Notes: generated by a model from the letters alone, not told the origin. Numbered from the stretch's first letter, positions 34,710 through 43,995 are shown. The stretch is DNA of 64,000 nucleotides from Methanobacteriota archaeon (GCA_020348345.1 CP070748.1:1086051-1150050), one strand, 5' to 3'. Numbers and translations are program-made.

Positions 34710-37700
34710 TGCCGCGAAGAGACGATATCGAGAGAATCATGGTCATCGGCTCGGGGCCCATCGTTATAGGGCAGGCGGCAGAGTTCGACTTCTCGGGCTC
34801 TCAAGCGTGCAAGTCTCTCAGGGAGGAGGGATACACCACGGTGCTGGTGAACTCCAACCCGGCCACAATCCAAACAGACATCGACACGGCCGATCGTGTG
34901 TATATAGAGCCGCTGGATGCCGACACCGTCGAGAAGGTGCTCGAGAAAGAGAAGGTACAAGGAATCCTCGCTGGTATGGGCGGACAGACCGCTTTGAACC
35001 TGTGCTCTGAACTCTCAGAGAAGGGCGTCCTCGACAGGCTGGGCGTGGAGCTTCTTGGAACCAAGACTCGAGCCATAGCTCTCTCTGAGGACAGGGAACT
35101 GTTCAGGAAGACTATGCTGGAGCTGAACGAGCCGATACCTAAGAGCAGGACCGTCAATTCGATTGAGGAAGCCAAGCAGGTGGTGGCTGATATCGGCTGC
35201 TACCCCGTACTCGTGCGGCCAGCATACACTCTCGGAGGCACCGGAGGCGGAATTGCCAACGACGAGGAGGAGCTGACCCACATAGTCGGGAGGGGGCTGA
35301 TCTACAGCAGGATCAGGCAGGTGCTCATTGAGGAGAGCGTCATCGGGTGGAAGGAATATGAATACGAAGTCATGAGGGACGCGAACGACAACACGATCAT
35401 AGTCTGCAACATGGAGAACCTGGATTCGATGGGCATTCATACGGGGGAGAGCATTGTTGTCGCGCCCGCCCAGACGCTCAGCGACTGCGACCATCAGATG
35501 CTACGGACCGCCGCGTTGAAGATCATAAGGGCTCTTGAGATAGAAGGGGGAGCGAACATACAGTTCGCGATGGAGCATGCCACTGGAGAATACAGAATCA
35601 TCGAAGTCAACCCTCGAGTGTCAAGGAGCTCCGCACTCGCATCGAAAGCGACTGGCTATCCGATTGCGAGGGTCGCAGCCAAGATTGCGATAGGGATGAC
35701 GCTCGACGAGATACCTAACGCGATCACAAAGAAGACCTGTTCGGCGTTCGAGCCCTCCATAGACTACATCGTCGTGAAGATACCAAGATGGCCGTTCGAC
35801 AAGTTCAGAACGGTCGATCCCAAGCTCGGCACCCAGATGAAGAGCACGGGAGAGGTGATGGCCATAGGCCGCAACTTCGAGGAGGCGTTGCTCAAGGCCG
35901 TGCGATCCCTCGAGATCGACAAGGTGGGGCTCGAAGGCGACGACTGGGACGATGCGACGCTCGAGCGCCTGCTGGCAGAGGCAACGGATTCGCGGCTCTT
36001 CGCGATAGCCGAATCAATTAGACGCGGGACGTCGACCAGCAGAATCTGCGAGCTTTCGCACTGGGATCCATTCTTCGTCACCAAGCTTCAGAGACTGATC
36101 AACATGGAAGCGGAGCTGACAGAAGGGAACGATCCGGAACTGGTAAGCGCAGCAAAGAGGGCTGGATTCGGGGACGAGTACCTGTCTCGGCTCACGGGAA
36201 CCGAGGCAAACTCGATTCGGCACAACAGAATCTCAGCCTCTCTTCGGCCTACGTTCAAGATGGTCGACACCTGCGCGGCAGAGTTCGAGGCGGAGACGCC
36301 CTACTTCTACTCAACCTACGAGCGTGAGTGCGAAGCGAGACCATCCGACAACAGGAAGATAATCATCGTCGGTGCCGGACCCATACGAATCGGTCAAGGG
36401 ATAGAGTTCGATTACTGTTGCGTACACGCCTCGCTCGCGCTCAAGGAGGAGGGAGTGGACTCCGTCATTGTGAACAACAACCCGGAGACGGTCTCGACGG
36501 ACTTCGACGTCTCCACGAGGCTGTACTTCGAGCCGATCACCGATGAGGACGTGCTCAACGTAATCGAGAAGGAGCGAGCGGACGGTGTCATGCTGCAGTT
36601 CGGAGGCCAGACCGCCATAAATCTCGCGCTTCCTCTGCAGAAGGCTTTGGCGGGCACGGGAACGGAGATACTCGGAACGTCGCCAGACTCGATCGACATA
36701 GCCGAGGATCGCAAGAGATTCTCAAGCATCATGGATGAGCTTGGAATATCTCAGCCCGCTTCGGGGACGGGATTTTCCTTCGATGAGGTCCGCAGCCTCG
36801 CCATGGAAATTGGCTATCCTGTGCTCATAAGACCGAGCTATGTGCTGGGTGGACGTGCCATGGAGATAGTATACAACGAGTCGGAACTCGAGACGTATAT
36901 GAGGTCTGCCGCCAAAGTGTCGAAGAACCATCCCATCCTGGTCGACAAATACCTCACGCACGCAATCGAGATCGATGTGGACGCGGTCAGCGACGGCAAG
37001 GATGTCTATATCGGTGGAATACTAGAGCACATCGAGGAGGCGGGTGTGCACTCCGGCGATGCAACAATGGTCCTTCCTCCACAGACGATATCAGCGGATA
37101 TGTTGGATGAGATAAGGGACATCACGAGAAAGGTGGCACTGGCCTTGAACACGAAAGGGCTGATGAATCTACAGCTAGCCTGCAAGGACGGGAAGGTGTA
37201 CATGCTGGAGGCGAACCCCCGAGCGAGCAGGACTGTCCCAATCATCTCCAAGGCAACCGGGGTTCCGCTAGCGAAGGTCGCGACGAAGATCATGTTGGGA
37301 AGAACCCTTGCGGAGATGGGGCTTACCAGAGAGCCGGAGTTGGAGCACGTGGCTGTGAAAGCGTCAGTGTTCCCATTCCTGAAACTTCCAGGAGTCGATA
37401 GCATTCTCGGACCCGAGATGAAATCGACTGGAGAGGTCATGGGCATAGACAGGTCATACCCCGCTGCGATGTGGAAGGCGCTTGTCGCTTCGGGCCAGAG
37501 GCTTCCCAGCGATGGGAACGTCTACATCAGCGTCAGTGATGATGACAAGGGCGTTGCAGTGACAGACATCGCATCACGACTCAGTAACATGGGATTTGGC
37601 ATCTTCGCCACCAGAGGAACCGCAGCTCATCTACGCTCAAAGGGGCTTGAGGTGACAACCGCATACAGGATCTCTGAGAACACCTCACCCGACGCGCTCT

Positions 37701-37921
37701 CTCTGATGAGAAGCGGCAGAATCCAGATGATCGTGAACACGCCTACCGAATCGTCGGGCGCCAGGCGCGACGGCTACATGATGCGAAGGCTGGCAGTCGA
37801 GATGGAGATACCCATGTTCACCACAGTGAAAGGAGCGAGCGCGGCCATCATGGGAATGGAGCATGCCAAGATGAAAGCCATTGAAGTGAACGACATCTCG
37901 TCATTCCACACGATGTCGTGA
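34709..37921 (+). CDS. carB: Carbamoyl-phosphate synthase large subunit
   Basis: A full-length, undivided 1070-residue subunit. It has two homologous ATP-grasp halves, each starting with the same pattern (VIGSGPIVIGQAAEFDFSG near 13 and VGAGPIRIGQGIEFDYC near 553). The first makes carboxyphosphate, the second phosphorylates carbamate; the C-terminal MGS-like domain (about 940-1070) is the allosteric region. Some archaea split this gene; here it is intact. Confidence 0.97.
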   Translation: MPRRDDIERIMVIGSGPIVIGQAAEFDFSGSQACKSLREEGYTTVLVNSNPATIQTDIDTADRVYIEPLDADTVEKVLEKEKVQGILAGMGGQTALNLCSELSEKGVLDRLGVELLGTKTRAIALSEDRELFRKTMLELNEPIPKSRTVNSIEEAKQVVADIGCYPVLVRPAYTLGGTGGGIANDEEELTHIVGRGLIYSRIRQVLIEESVIGWKEYEYEVMRDANDNTIIVCNMENLDSMGIHTGESIVVAPAQTLSDCDHQMLRTAALKIIRALEIEGGANIQFAMEHATGEYRIIEVNPRVSRSSALASKATGYPIARVAAKIAIGMTLDEIPNAITKKTCSAFEPSIDYIVVKIPRWPFDKFRTVDPKLGTQMKSTGEVMAIGRNFEEALLKAVRSLEIDKVGLEGDDWDDATLERLLAEATDSRLFAIAESIRRGTSTSRICELSHWDPFFVTKLQRLINMEAELTEGNDPELVSAAKRAGFGDEYLSRLTGTEANSIRHNRISASLRPTFKMVDTCAAEFEAETPYFYSTYERECEARPSDNRKIIIVGAGPIRIGQGIEFDYCCVHASLALKEEGVDSVIVNNNPETVSTDFDVSTRLYFEPITDEDVLNVIEKERADGVMLQFGGQTAINLALPLQKALAGTGTEILGTSPDSIDIAEDRKRFSSIMDELGISQPASGTGFSFDEVRSLAMEIGYPVLIRPSYVLGGRAMEIVYNESELETYMRSAAKVSKNHPILVDKYLTHAIEIDVDAVSDGKDVYIGGILEHIEEAGVHSGDATMVLPPQTISADMLDEIRDITRKVALALNTKGLMNLQLACKDGKVYMLEANPRASRTVPIISKATGVPLAKVATKIMLGRTLAEMGLTREPELEHVAVKASVFPFLKLPGVDSILGPEMKSTGEVMGIDRSYPAAMWKALVASGQRLPSDGNVYISVSDDDKGVAVTDIASRLSNMGFGIFATRGTAAHLRSKGLEVTTAYRISENTSPDALSLMRSGRIQMIVNTPTESSGARRDGYMMRRLAVEMEIPMFTTVKGASAAIMGMEHAKMKAIEVNDISSFHTMS

Positions 37922-37942
37922 GTGCGAGATTCGCCCGGGCAG

Positions 37943-38731
37943 TCAATCGGCCTTTTCGAGGCTCTTTCGAGCAAGCTCGGCGCCCTTCCGGCCGGACAAT
38001 AACATCGACCCGAATGTCGGACCCATCCTGGGAAGACCGTACGTCGCCGAGACCGACATTCCTACCACGATAAGGCCCGGATGCACAAAGCCGGTCTTCT
38101 CGACCACTGCATCCTCGCTCTCTTCCACCCACATTGCACCGCATCCAGGCACATCCAGAAGTCCCCTCTCTCCGAGCTTGCGTGCGACCGTGGCATCGTG
38201 ACCCGTGCCATCTATGACAGCGCTTGCCTCGATCGATATGGGATCGACGCACGCCACAGGTCTGGGCAGATACGACACGGGAGACCAGTTCACCACCACG
38301 CCAGCCACCCGATCTCCCTCTCTGAGGACCACGTCGTCGAACATGACCATGTTGAGTACCTTCGCTCCGGCGTCGCACGCCGCAGCAATCAATTTCGAGC
38401 AGGCAAGAGGGCCCGGTGTTGTGAAGAGGCCGGGCTCGTATTCCTTGTATCGGATATCGAGCTCGTCAAGAATCTTCTGGGCGGGTGCTCGAATCGTTAC
38501 TGAATTCATAAGAAAACCGCCCATCCAGAACCCGCCACCGAGGTAGTTGTTCTTCTCGATTATCACGGTCTTGAGCCCATTTCGCGCAAGGTCATAGGCG
38601 GCCATGAGGCCGCTCGGGCCGCCTCCAACGACTACCACTTCCGTCTCCAGAGCATCGTCGATATCCTGGACGAACTCTGCTACGATGGCCTTCGAAACGG
38701 CCTTCTCGGACGATCTCTCGAATATCGGCAT
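37943..38731 (-). CDS. thi4: Thiazole synthase, archaeal Thi4 type
   Basis: A 262-residue FAD/NAD-fold protein that builds the thiazole moiety of thiamine from NAD and glycine. Family features are VVVGGGPSGLMAAYDLA (dinucleotide binding), EKNNYLGGGFWMGG, and AGMS-like YGLPRMGPTFGSMLLSG near the end. The stretch after GTGHDATVARK has no cysteine where the fungal suicide enzyme has one, so it probably uses free sulfide and turns over repeatedly, as described for methanogen Thi4. ATG at 38731 fits the TATA box at 38773-38782; TTG at 38761 would lie too close to it. Confidence 0.88.
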   Translation of the reverse strand: MPIFERSSEKAVSKAIVAEFVQDIDDALETEVVVVGGGPSGLMAAYDLARNGLKTVIIEKNNYLGGGFWMGGFLMNSVTIRAPAQKILDELDIRYKEYEPGLFTTPGPLACSKLIAAACDAGAKVLNMVMFDDVVLREGDRVAGVVVNWSPVSYLPRPVACVDPISIEASAVIDGTGHDATVARKLGERGLLDVPGCGAMWVEESEDAVVEKTGFVHPGLIVVGMSVSATYGLPRMGPTFGSMLLSGRKGAELARKSLEKAD

Positions 38732-39092
38732 CTGCACGCACCATGCCTGCAGTGACCGCAAACCTGGTCCCCGAATATAAGGCTTGTCGTATTCTCTCGT
38801 GGAAGAGTTCAGCTGGCGCCCGTGACATGTAAGGGATAATGATAATGTTCATAGGGGTGCTAATAGAATCGGAGCGGAGCCCGTGAACTCGGCGTCGATG
38901 CCCCGCAGACGAGATCATAATTCCTCCGCTCCACCCTGCTGGGCAGCCTTCTCACTACAGCGGCTTGACACAATCAGTACAGCGCTGCTATGAGTGAGAG
39001 CTATGGAGCAAGTCAACGCCACGAGCAGTGGCACTCGCCGCATGAATGTGGATGACCATTCGGAAGTATCTCAAGGTTTGAAACGCTGACGT
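38732..39092. other. Gene-free stretch between thi4 and the Lrp-TRASH gene
   Basis: Contains a TATA element for thi4 at 38773-38782 (minus strand). The remainder shows no gene I would support on either strand; short open frames have no homologous look. No tRNA, terminator T-tract or repeat array was found. Confidence 0.4.
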
Positions 39093-39704
39093 CTATGCGA
39101 ACGCAGGGGTTCTCGCGGCCTCCTTCATCCGTTCGTACTTCTCTTTGTACAGCTTCGCACATACGCCGCAGCAGAGATAATGCGTCCTACCGTCCATCTT
39201 GACCTTGACGCCTTCGTCCTTCATCGGATGTCCACAGTAATAGCATTTGAGATGAAGGCCGCTCTCGTCCGTTAATGACGCACGAGGCATCTCCTTCGCA
39301 GTCCTCAGAATCATGGAATTGTCCATCTTCGCTATCTCGGATATCCTCGACAGCGACTGGACGAAGCTACGGTACTTCTTCTGGTCGTAGAACGACAGAA
39401 TGCATAGAATGCGCGAATCGGACAGGACGTGTATCAGCCTTACGATGTCCTCTCCCTTGATGCGCTCCACGACAGCGTCTATTTCCGACGGCTTCGCCTC
39501 GATTATCGTCGCGACGGACGTCTGTCCCAGCATGTCCGCGTTGAGCAGGACGGAGTATCCTGTGATCAGCCCATTGTCCGTCATGCCCTGCACCCGAGAG
39601 CTCACGGTGGGTGTGCTTACCTTGATCCTTGATGAGATTTCCCTGAAGGAGGCGCGGCCGTCCTCTTGGAGTTCCTTCAATATCTTCCTGTCCGTGTCGT
39701 CCAT
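39093..39704 (-). CDS. Lrp/AsnC-family regulator with C-terminal TRASH metal-binding domain
   Basis: A 203-residue protein. Residues about 1-50 form the Lrp-type HTH (MDDTDRKILKELQEDGRASF, then STPTVSSRVQGM). A RAM-like ligand/oligomerisation domain follows (about 60-135). The C-terminal 45 residues are a TRASH domain with CYYCGHP and YLCCGVCAKLY, a treble-clef metal site found in archaeal metal-responsive regulators. It is likely a metal (for example copper) sensor. ATG at 39704 is chosen because the HTH starts there and a perfect palindrome lies 24 bases upstream. Confidence 0.82.
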   Translation of the reverse strand: MDDTDRKILKELQEDGRASFREISSRIKVSTPTVSSRVQGMTDNGLITGYSVLLNADMLGQTSVATIIEAKPSEIDAVVERIKGEDIVRLIHVLSDSRILCILSFYDQKKYRSFVQSLSRISEIAKMDNSMILRTAKEMPRASLTDESGLHLKCYYCGHPMKDEGVKVKMDGRTHYLCCGVCAKLYKEKYERMKEAARTPAFA

Positions 39705-39727
39705 TTCCGTAACCCCGTTAACACTTG

Positions 39728-39743
39728 TATGTCCATGGACATA
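39728..39743 (-). promoter_or_regulatory. Perfect 16-bp palindrome upstream of the Lrp-TRASH gene
   Basis: TATGTCCATGGACATA reads the same on both strands and is centred about 32 bases before the start codon. Lrp-family proteins often bind their own promoters, so it is a candidate operator. Confidence 0.55.
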
Positions 39744-39938
39744 GTCTTTTCGAATGACAGGTACGGGTGCTCCGACTGCGCAACCCGCAGAATCGCGGCA
39801 CTGGCAGCCCTCATCCTGAGCCGAACCGGCATGAGCGGGACGCGCTCGGATCGGCGAACGCAGCAAATCGTCTTGATGAATGTATTGCATTGATCTCGGA
39901 CCTTCCATGCGACAATTAGTTATCATCCGATAGCATTG

Positions 39939-40229
39939 ATGGCCGCCATGACAAAGAAGGTCAATGCCGCCCACATCCTCCTGAAGGATGAATCGAAGGC
40001 CAATGAACTACTGGCAATGGCGAAATCCGGGCAGGATTTCGCGGCTCTCGCAAGGACCCACTCGGAATGCCCGTCTGCGAGGAACGGTGGTAGCCTCGGA
40101 TGGTTCAGCAGGGGGCAAATGGTCAAGGAATTCGAAAATGCCGCGTTCAGCGGCAGCAAAGGAGATATTGTGGGCCCGGTGAGGACGCAGTTCGGGTGGC
40201 ATCTGATAAAGATAGTGGACCTGAAGTAG
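39939..40229 (+). CDS. Parvulin-type peptidyl-prolyl isomerase
   Basis: A 96-residue single-domain parvulin that speeds cis-trans isomerisation of proline bonds. It has the family segments AAHILLKDESKA, GGSLGWFSRGQMVKEFE and TQFGWHLIKI. There is no signal peptide, so it acts in the cytoplasm. ATG at 39939 or 39948 could be the start; gttatc-type A/T-rich sequence at 39914-39924 may be the promoter and no Shine-Dalgarno is seen. It is convergent with the methyltransferase cluster. Confidence 0.9.
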   Translation: MAAMTKKVNAAHILLKDESKANELLAMAKSGQDFAALARTHSECPSARNGGSLGWFSRGQMVKEFENAAFSGSKGDIVGPVRTQFGWHLIKIVDLK

Positions 40230-40335
40230 AGGGCAGTGTTCTTGGAGAGTACCCCTCCTCCACCTTGGCCGCCGGGCATACGGGCTGAAGTCAAGTTGAA
40301 TCGTCCGTTCTGAGGGGGTGGAAAAATAGCAGATC

Positions 40336-41718
40336 TCAGAGCTCTTCTCCCAGCTTGACGCCCAGTCCAGCCATCGACCTCTTGTACGACCTGATGACGT
40401 TCCTGTACTCCCTCGTTGGTCTGCGACGGTCCGCATCCCAGCATTCAAAGAGTCCTTTGCCCAGCGGCGGACTGGACAGCTTCGACTCGTATTTTGCCAG
40501 CAGCTTGTTCGCGAGGGCGTTCGCCTCCGACAGCTTCATCCCCGCTACCGCATGGCCGACTTCAGCCGATATCCGCGGCTCCACGGGCGTCGTCCGATCC
40601 TCATATCGATTCGACGCCACGCCAACTGACTCGATCGACATTCCCGAGGTGACTGCGGCTGTGACAGAAGCGGTCGTCTCGAAAAGGCACATGGTGGTAC
40701 AGGGTCCTGCTGAAGTGTAGTTCAGGTTCAGGCTGATGATGTGGGAGTTTCTACTCACGGCCTGTCCGGTCGTGCTTATCACCCACAGAAGCTCCCTGCA
40801 GCTGCTTGAGACGTATCTCAGATGCAGCGGGAACGGCAGCAGCCAGCTGGCTTGGTACGTGAGCAACCCCATCATGTGATGGACGATGTTTGACAATGCT
40901 GTGCCCTCTGCACCGCCGGCGTAGCCGCCGAGGAGCGGCCCGTAGCACATGCTTATGGGGCCGCCGAGCGATAAAGCAGTTGTGACCTTGTTGAGTCTGG
41001 CGAAGTCGACCTTCATCGGATCCATGCAGCATATCATGTAGGCGTCCGACCTGCGCATGCCGAACTTGGGATGCATCGCCGCGGCAAAGGCGATGTCGGA
41101 TTCAGCCGTGGATAGGGAGTTCATTATAGGGATGCCCTCACGGCCGACCCTGTTGCACGTCTCCCTCGCCAGTACTGCGTTCCTCTGGGCGCCGAGAACC
41201 TCCAGAGGCGAGGCAGGCCGTATCCTCATGCCGCCGACGCGAGTGAGGGCGGGAGTGGTTATGCCGTTCGTCTCCGGTATCTCCGCGTATCCCTCGACCA
41301 GGGTTATAAACGACTTGTCGCTCGAGCATGCGCCACCGCCAGTTCCCAGAAGGCACCAAGGCGGTGTTTTGTCGCCCACTTTCCTACCCCTCAGCTTCCT
41401 GCGATCGCGTCCTTCGCCCAGCTCAATCTCTTCCGGCGCCTCAGCAATCGCCCTCCTTATCTCATGCTCTGAATAGGAGATGACTCGGGCCGTGCTGGTG
41501 CAATACGCGCCGACTTCGGCGAGCAGCTCTATGGCGGCTTCGAACATATCGTCTGCCAAGGAGCCATCGTCCGGGATCGGGTGCTTTGGGTCATACTTGA
41601 TCCCATATTCCTTCACCTTCTCCTGCACCTTTGGAGCGAATCGTCTAAGCTGGTAGTCCGTCTCGCTCATCGGTGTGCCTTCGAGCGCCTTCTCCATGAC
41701 GTCGAGAATCTGCACCAA
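40336..41718 (-). CDS. MtmB-family methylamine methyltransferase homologue without pyrrolysine
   Basis: A 460-residue protein that resembles monomethylamine methyltransferase MtmB (458 residues) from end to end: IPDDGSLADDMFEAA, AYCTSTARVISYSEHEI, GGYAGGAEGTA, AGPCTTMCLFE and a closing PPLGKGLFECWD. In MtmB an amber codon encodes pyrrolysine 202, just after a G-R-P-G segment. Here that segment is GREGIPIMNS and methionine 199 occupies the position; no amber codon occurs in the frame. The enzyme should still pass a methyl group to a corrinoid protein, but the substrate is unlikely to be bound as in MtmB. It starts four bases after the corrinoid gene (TTG 41718 or GTG 41715), the MtmC-MtmB arrangement. 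Confidence 0.8.
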   Translation of the reverse strand: MVQILDVMEKALEGTPMSETDYQLRRFAPKVQEKVKEYGIKYDPKHPIPDDGSLADDMFEAAIELLAEVGAYCTSTARVISYSEHEIRRAIAEAPEEIELGEGRDRRKLRGRKVGDKTPPWCLLGTGGGACSSDKSFITLVEGYAEIPETNGITTPALTRVGGMRIRPASPLEVLGAQRNAVLARETCNRVGREGIPIMNSLSTAESDIAFAAAMHPKFGMRRSDAYMICCMDPMKVDFARLNKVTTALSLGGPISMCYGPLLGGYAGGAEGTALSNIVHHMMGLLTYQASWLLPFPLHLRYVSSSCRELLWVISTTGQAVSRNSHIISLNLNYTSAGPCTTMCLFETTASVTAAVTSGMSIESVGVASNRYEDRTTPVEPRISAEVGHAVAGMKLSEANALANKLLAKYESKLSSPPLGKGLFECWDADRRRPTREYRNVIRSYKRSMAGLGVKLGEEL

Positions 41719-41722
41719 TTCC

Positions 41723-42391
41723 TCACTTCCGCTTTACGAGTCTGTTGGCCAATTTCACCGTTGTTGCGGCATCCTCACCCCAGCCGTCAGCGCCGATCTC
41801 CTTGGACCATTCGCCGGTTGTCGGGCCACCGCCGACCATAACAGCATGCTTCTTTCTCACCTTCATCGATGTGAGGTAATCGACGATGTCCTTCTGGGAG
41901 CCAATCGTGCTTGACATCAGAGCTGACGCGCCGATGATCTTCGCGTTCGATTTCCTGGCCTCGTCAACGAAGGCGGATGTCTTCACGTCCACGCCGAGGT
42001 CGACAACTTCGAATCCGTTGGCCATCAGCATGTTAGAGACGATGTTCTTGCCTATCTCATGAATGTCTCCCTGGACGGTGCCGATCACGACGGTTCCTTT
42101 CGATAAGGCCTTGCCTTTGGGAATGAGCGGGAGCAGCAGCGACATGGATGATCTCATGGCGTCCGCCGCGAGCATCAGCTCGGGCAGGTATATCTCCATC
42201 TTCTCGAACTTCTTCCCCACCTCCTCGATTGCAGGCGACAGGCCCTTCTCGATAGCCTCGAGCGGATCCAGCCCACGCTTGATAGCCTCCTTCGCCGCCG
42301 CTTCCGCCGCGGCGGAGTCATATGATAGAATCGCGTCCGCCAATGCTTTCATCAATTTCTTCTCGTCCGCCATCTTCACACCCTTCGACAT
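41723..42391 (-). CDS. Methyltransferase cognate corrinoid protein
   Basis: A 222-residue methyl carrier of the MtmC/MttC/MtbC family. Residues about 10-90 form the helical cap domain, and the Rossmann-like B12 domain has the cobalt-ligand motif GDIHEIGKNI (D-x-H-x-x-G). ASALMSSTIG and VMVGGGPTT follow as expected. It receives methyl groups from the neighbouring methyltransferases and passes them to an acceptor enzyme. It is the only corrinoid gene in the cluster and is tightly coupled to the MtmB-like gene, suggesting that the three methyltransferases share it. Its Shine-Dalgarno sits in the loop of a predicted hairpin (42390-42411). Confidence 0.9.
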   Translation of the reverse strand: MSKGVKMADEKKLMKALADAILSYDSAAAEAAAKEAIKRGLDPLEAIEKGLSPAIEEVGKKFEKMEIYLPELMLAADAMRSSMSLLLPLIPKGKALSKGTVVIGTVQGDIHEIGKNIVSNMLMANGFEVVDLGVDVKTSAFVDEARKSNAKIIGASALMSSTIGSQKDIVDYLTSMKVRKKHAVMVGGGPTTGEWSKEIGADGWGEDAATTVKLANRLVKRK

Positions 42392-42411
42392 GGACCTCCT
42401 CCGCGGTCCAT
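42390..42411 (-). promoter_or_regulatory. Hairpin enclosing the Shine-Dalgarno and start of the corrinoid gene
   Basis: On the minus strand ATGGACC pairs with GGTCCAT around the loop GCGGAGGA. The loop is the Shine-Dalgarno and the 3' arm contains the first two bases of the start codon, so folding could limit translation. Confidence 0.45.
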
Positions 42412-42433
42412 CGGCGATGAGATGAACCTTCTG

Positions 42434-42442
42434 GCATAAAAA
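42434..42442 (-). promoter_or_regulatory. TATA box for the corrinoid/MtmB-like pair
   Basis: tttttatgcc on the minus strand lies about 48 bases before the corrinoid ATG; it gives these two genes a promoter separate from the MttB-family genes. Confidence 0.45.
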
Positions 42443-42528
42443 GGATTCCAGCAGCGATTCGTGATTCGCTGGACAGGTTCCTGCCTGTCAGAGGTTCACA
42501 ATGCGAATCACCGGAGGAGATAGGAGAC

Positions 42529-43971
42529 TCAGAAGTCGTCTACAACCTTCGTGAGGGTTCTTGAGACCTCGGCGTCGAGCTTCTCGGGCTTGTGTTCGGA
42601 TATGACCTTGCTCGCCTTCTCGCCGGCCACCTCCATAAGGTCCTTCTTGCCACCCTCCACCCAAGCCTCGAATGGAGACATATCCCATAGCATCGGCAGG
42701 TAGAAGTCGCGCACTCTCTTCACCGTGTGCATCTCGCTGAGGTAGTTCTTCCCGATGCCAACCTTCTTGATCACATCGAGAGCGAGCGTCTCATCGTTGA
42801 TTTCGATATCTCTCTGTGAGTTCAATGCCAGGGCCACGATCTCATGGTCGAGCATCATCTGCTCGTAGGACAGCAGAGTTGAGCCGTCCGCAAGGCCTAT
42901 CCCATTCATAACCTCGCTGCCAGCTGTCACCAACGGAGAGGTGAGGATCGAGTTCTCGATTGACACGCGAAGGCCGGGAATTCTCGCGCTGCCGCCAATG
43001 CCTCCCGCCGAGCACGGGAGGCCGAGGTACTTCGCCATCTCCACATCGCCGATGCTGATGAGTATCGTTTCGGGCGCGCCCGAGTTGTAGGCTCCTGTCC
43101 TTGGGTCCATGCTCGATTGCACGGAACCATATAGAATCGGCGAGCAGGGTTCATGTGCCTGCATTGCGCATGCGAGCGCCATCGTCTCTGCATGGTTGAC
43201 AACGAGGCTGCCAGCAACCGTCGCGGGGCCTGTCAGGCCCATGCTGGCCATCCCAGTTATATGCACGGGGACATGATTCTCCGCCCATACCATGGCAGCA
43301 TCGGTAGCTCCGCCATCGAGTATAAGCGGAGAGACAGTGCATACCATCGCTGAAAGGTAATGTCTCTCCTTGAGCTCGTCCTTGGACCCGACGACCGCAG
43401 CTGCCATCTCGACCTGCGCGCGAGCCTCATCGGCCGTGGTCGTCGATTCCGTCTCGATGTGTTTGGACGTGTTTTCCATCGCCGTCTTGAGCCCCATTAG
43501 AACATGGGATTTGGAAGGCATGTCGTGGGCAACGACCATGGGTTCGTATATACTCAGATACGGCAGCCAATCGCTCAGAACCGCCGTCTTCCTGATGTCT
43601 TCCAGGGTTGACTCGCGCCGCGTCTGTGCCTTGTTATCCCATACCGATATCCCGCATCCGTCGGTGGTGTGGTACTGATGTCTTCGATCCAGCGGAAGGT
43701 CGTACTCTTCTGTCCTTCCTGCAAGAACTATCTTCGAAGGTATCTTCTTCAGCAACGATTCGACTAGATCCGTCGGAAAACTCACAATGTTCGTCTTTTC
43801 GTCAACGACTGCGCCTGCGCGCTTTAGCGATTCGCGCGCGACTGCGCTGAGGACCTTGACGCCAGTAGTCTCCATGACATCAAGCGCAGCGCTGTGTATC
43901 TTCTTCCTATCCGAGTCCTTTATGAAGTCCTTCGGCTCCATCACCCTGAATCTCTCTGCAAACGACGACAT
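42529..43971 (-). CDS. MttB-family (trimethylamine methyltransferase-like) protein, non-pyrrolysine
   Basis: A 480-residue TIM-barrel member of the MttB superfamily (true MttB has about 495 residues). Typical segments are GCGISVWDNKAQTRR, ENTSKHIETES, GASMGLTGPATVAG-like PVHITGMASMGLTGP, and LYGSVQSSMDPRTGAYNSG. Where MttB has pyrrolysine after an A-G-G segment, this protein reads PCSAGGIGGSAR, so isoleucine replaces it and no amber codon is present. Non-pyrrolysine homologues such as MtgB demethylate quaternary amines like glycine betaine; the substrate here cannot be named. GGAGATGA precedes the ATG. An inverted repeat lies in its leader. Confidence 0.85.
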   Translation of the reverse strand: MSSFAERFRVMEPKDFIKDSDRKKIHSAALDVMETTGVKVLSAVARESLKRAGAVVDEKTNIVSFPTDLVESLLKKIPSKIVLAGRTEEYDLPLDRRHQYHTTDGCGISVWDNKAQTRRESTLEDIRKTAVLSDWLPYLSIYEPMVVAHDMPSKSHVLMGLKTAMENTSKHIETESTTTADEARAQVEMAAAVVGSKDELKERHYLSAMVCTVSPLILDGGATDAAMVWAENHVPVHITGMASMGLTGPATVAGSLVVNHAETMALACAMQAHEPCSPILYGSVQSSMDPRTGAYNSGAPETILISIGDVEMAKYLGLPCSAGGIGGSARIPGLRVSIENSILTSPLVTAGSEVMNGIGLADGSTLLSYEQMMLDHEIVALALNSQRDIEINDETLALDVIKKVGIGKNYLSEMHTVKRVRDFYLPMLWDMSPFEAWVEGGKKDLMEVAGEKASKVISEHKPEKLDAEVSRTLTKVVDDF

Positions 43972-43995
43972 TTCATCATCTCCGTTATTCCATCA

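Noticed and set aside
38592..38918. A 108-codon minus-strand frame upstream of and overlapping thi4
   Set aside because: It overlaps thi4 in another frame and contains the thi4 TATA box; composition is unlike a protein of this genome.
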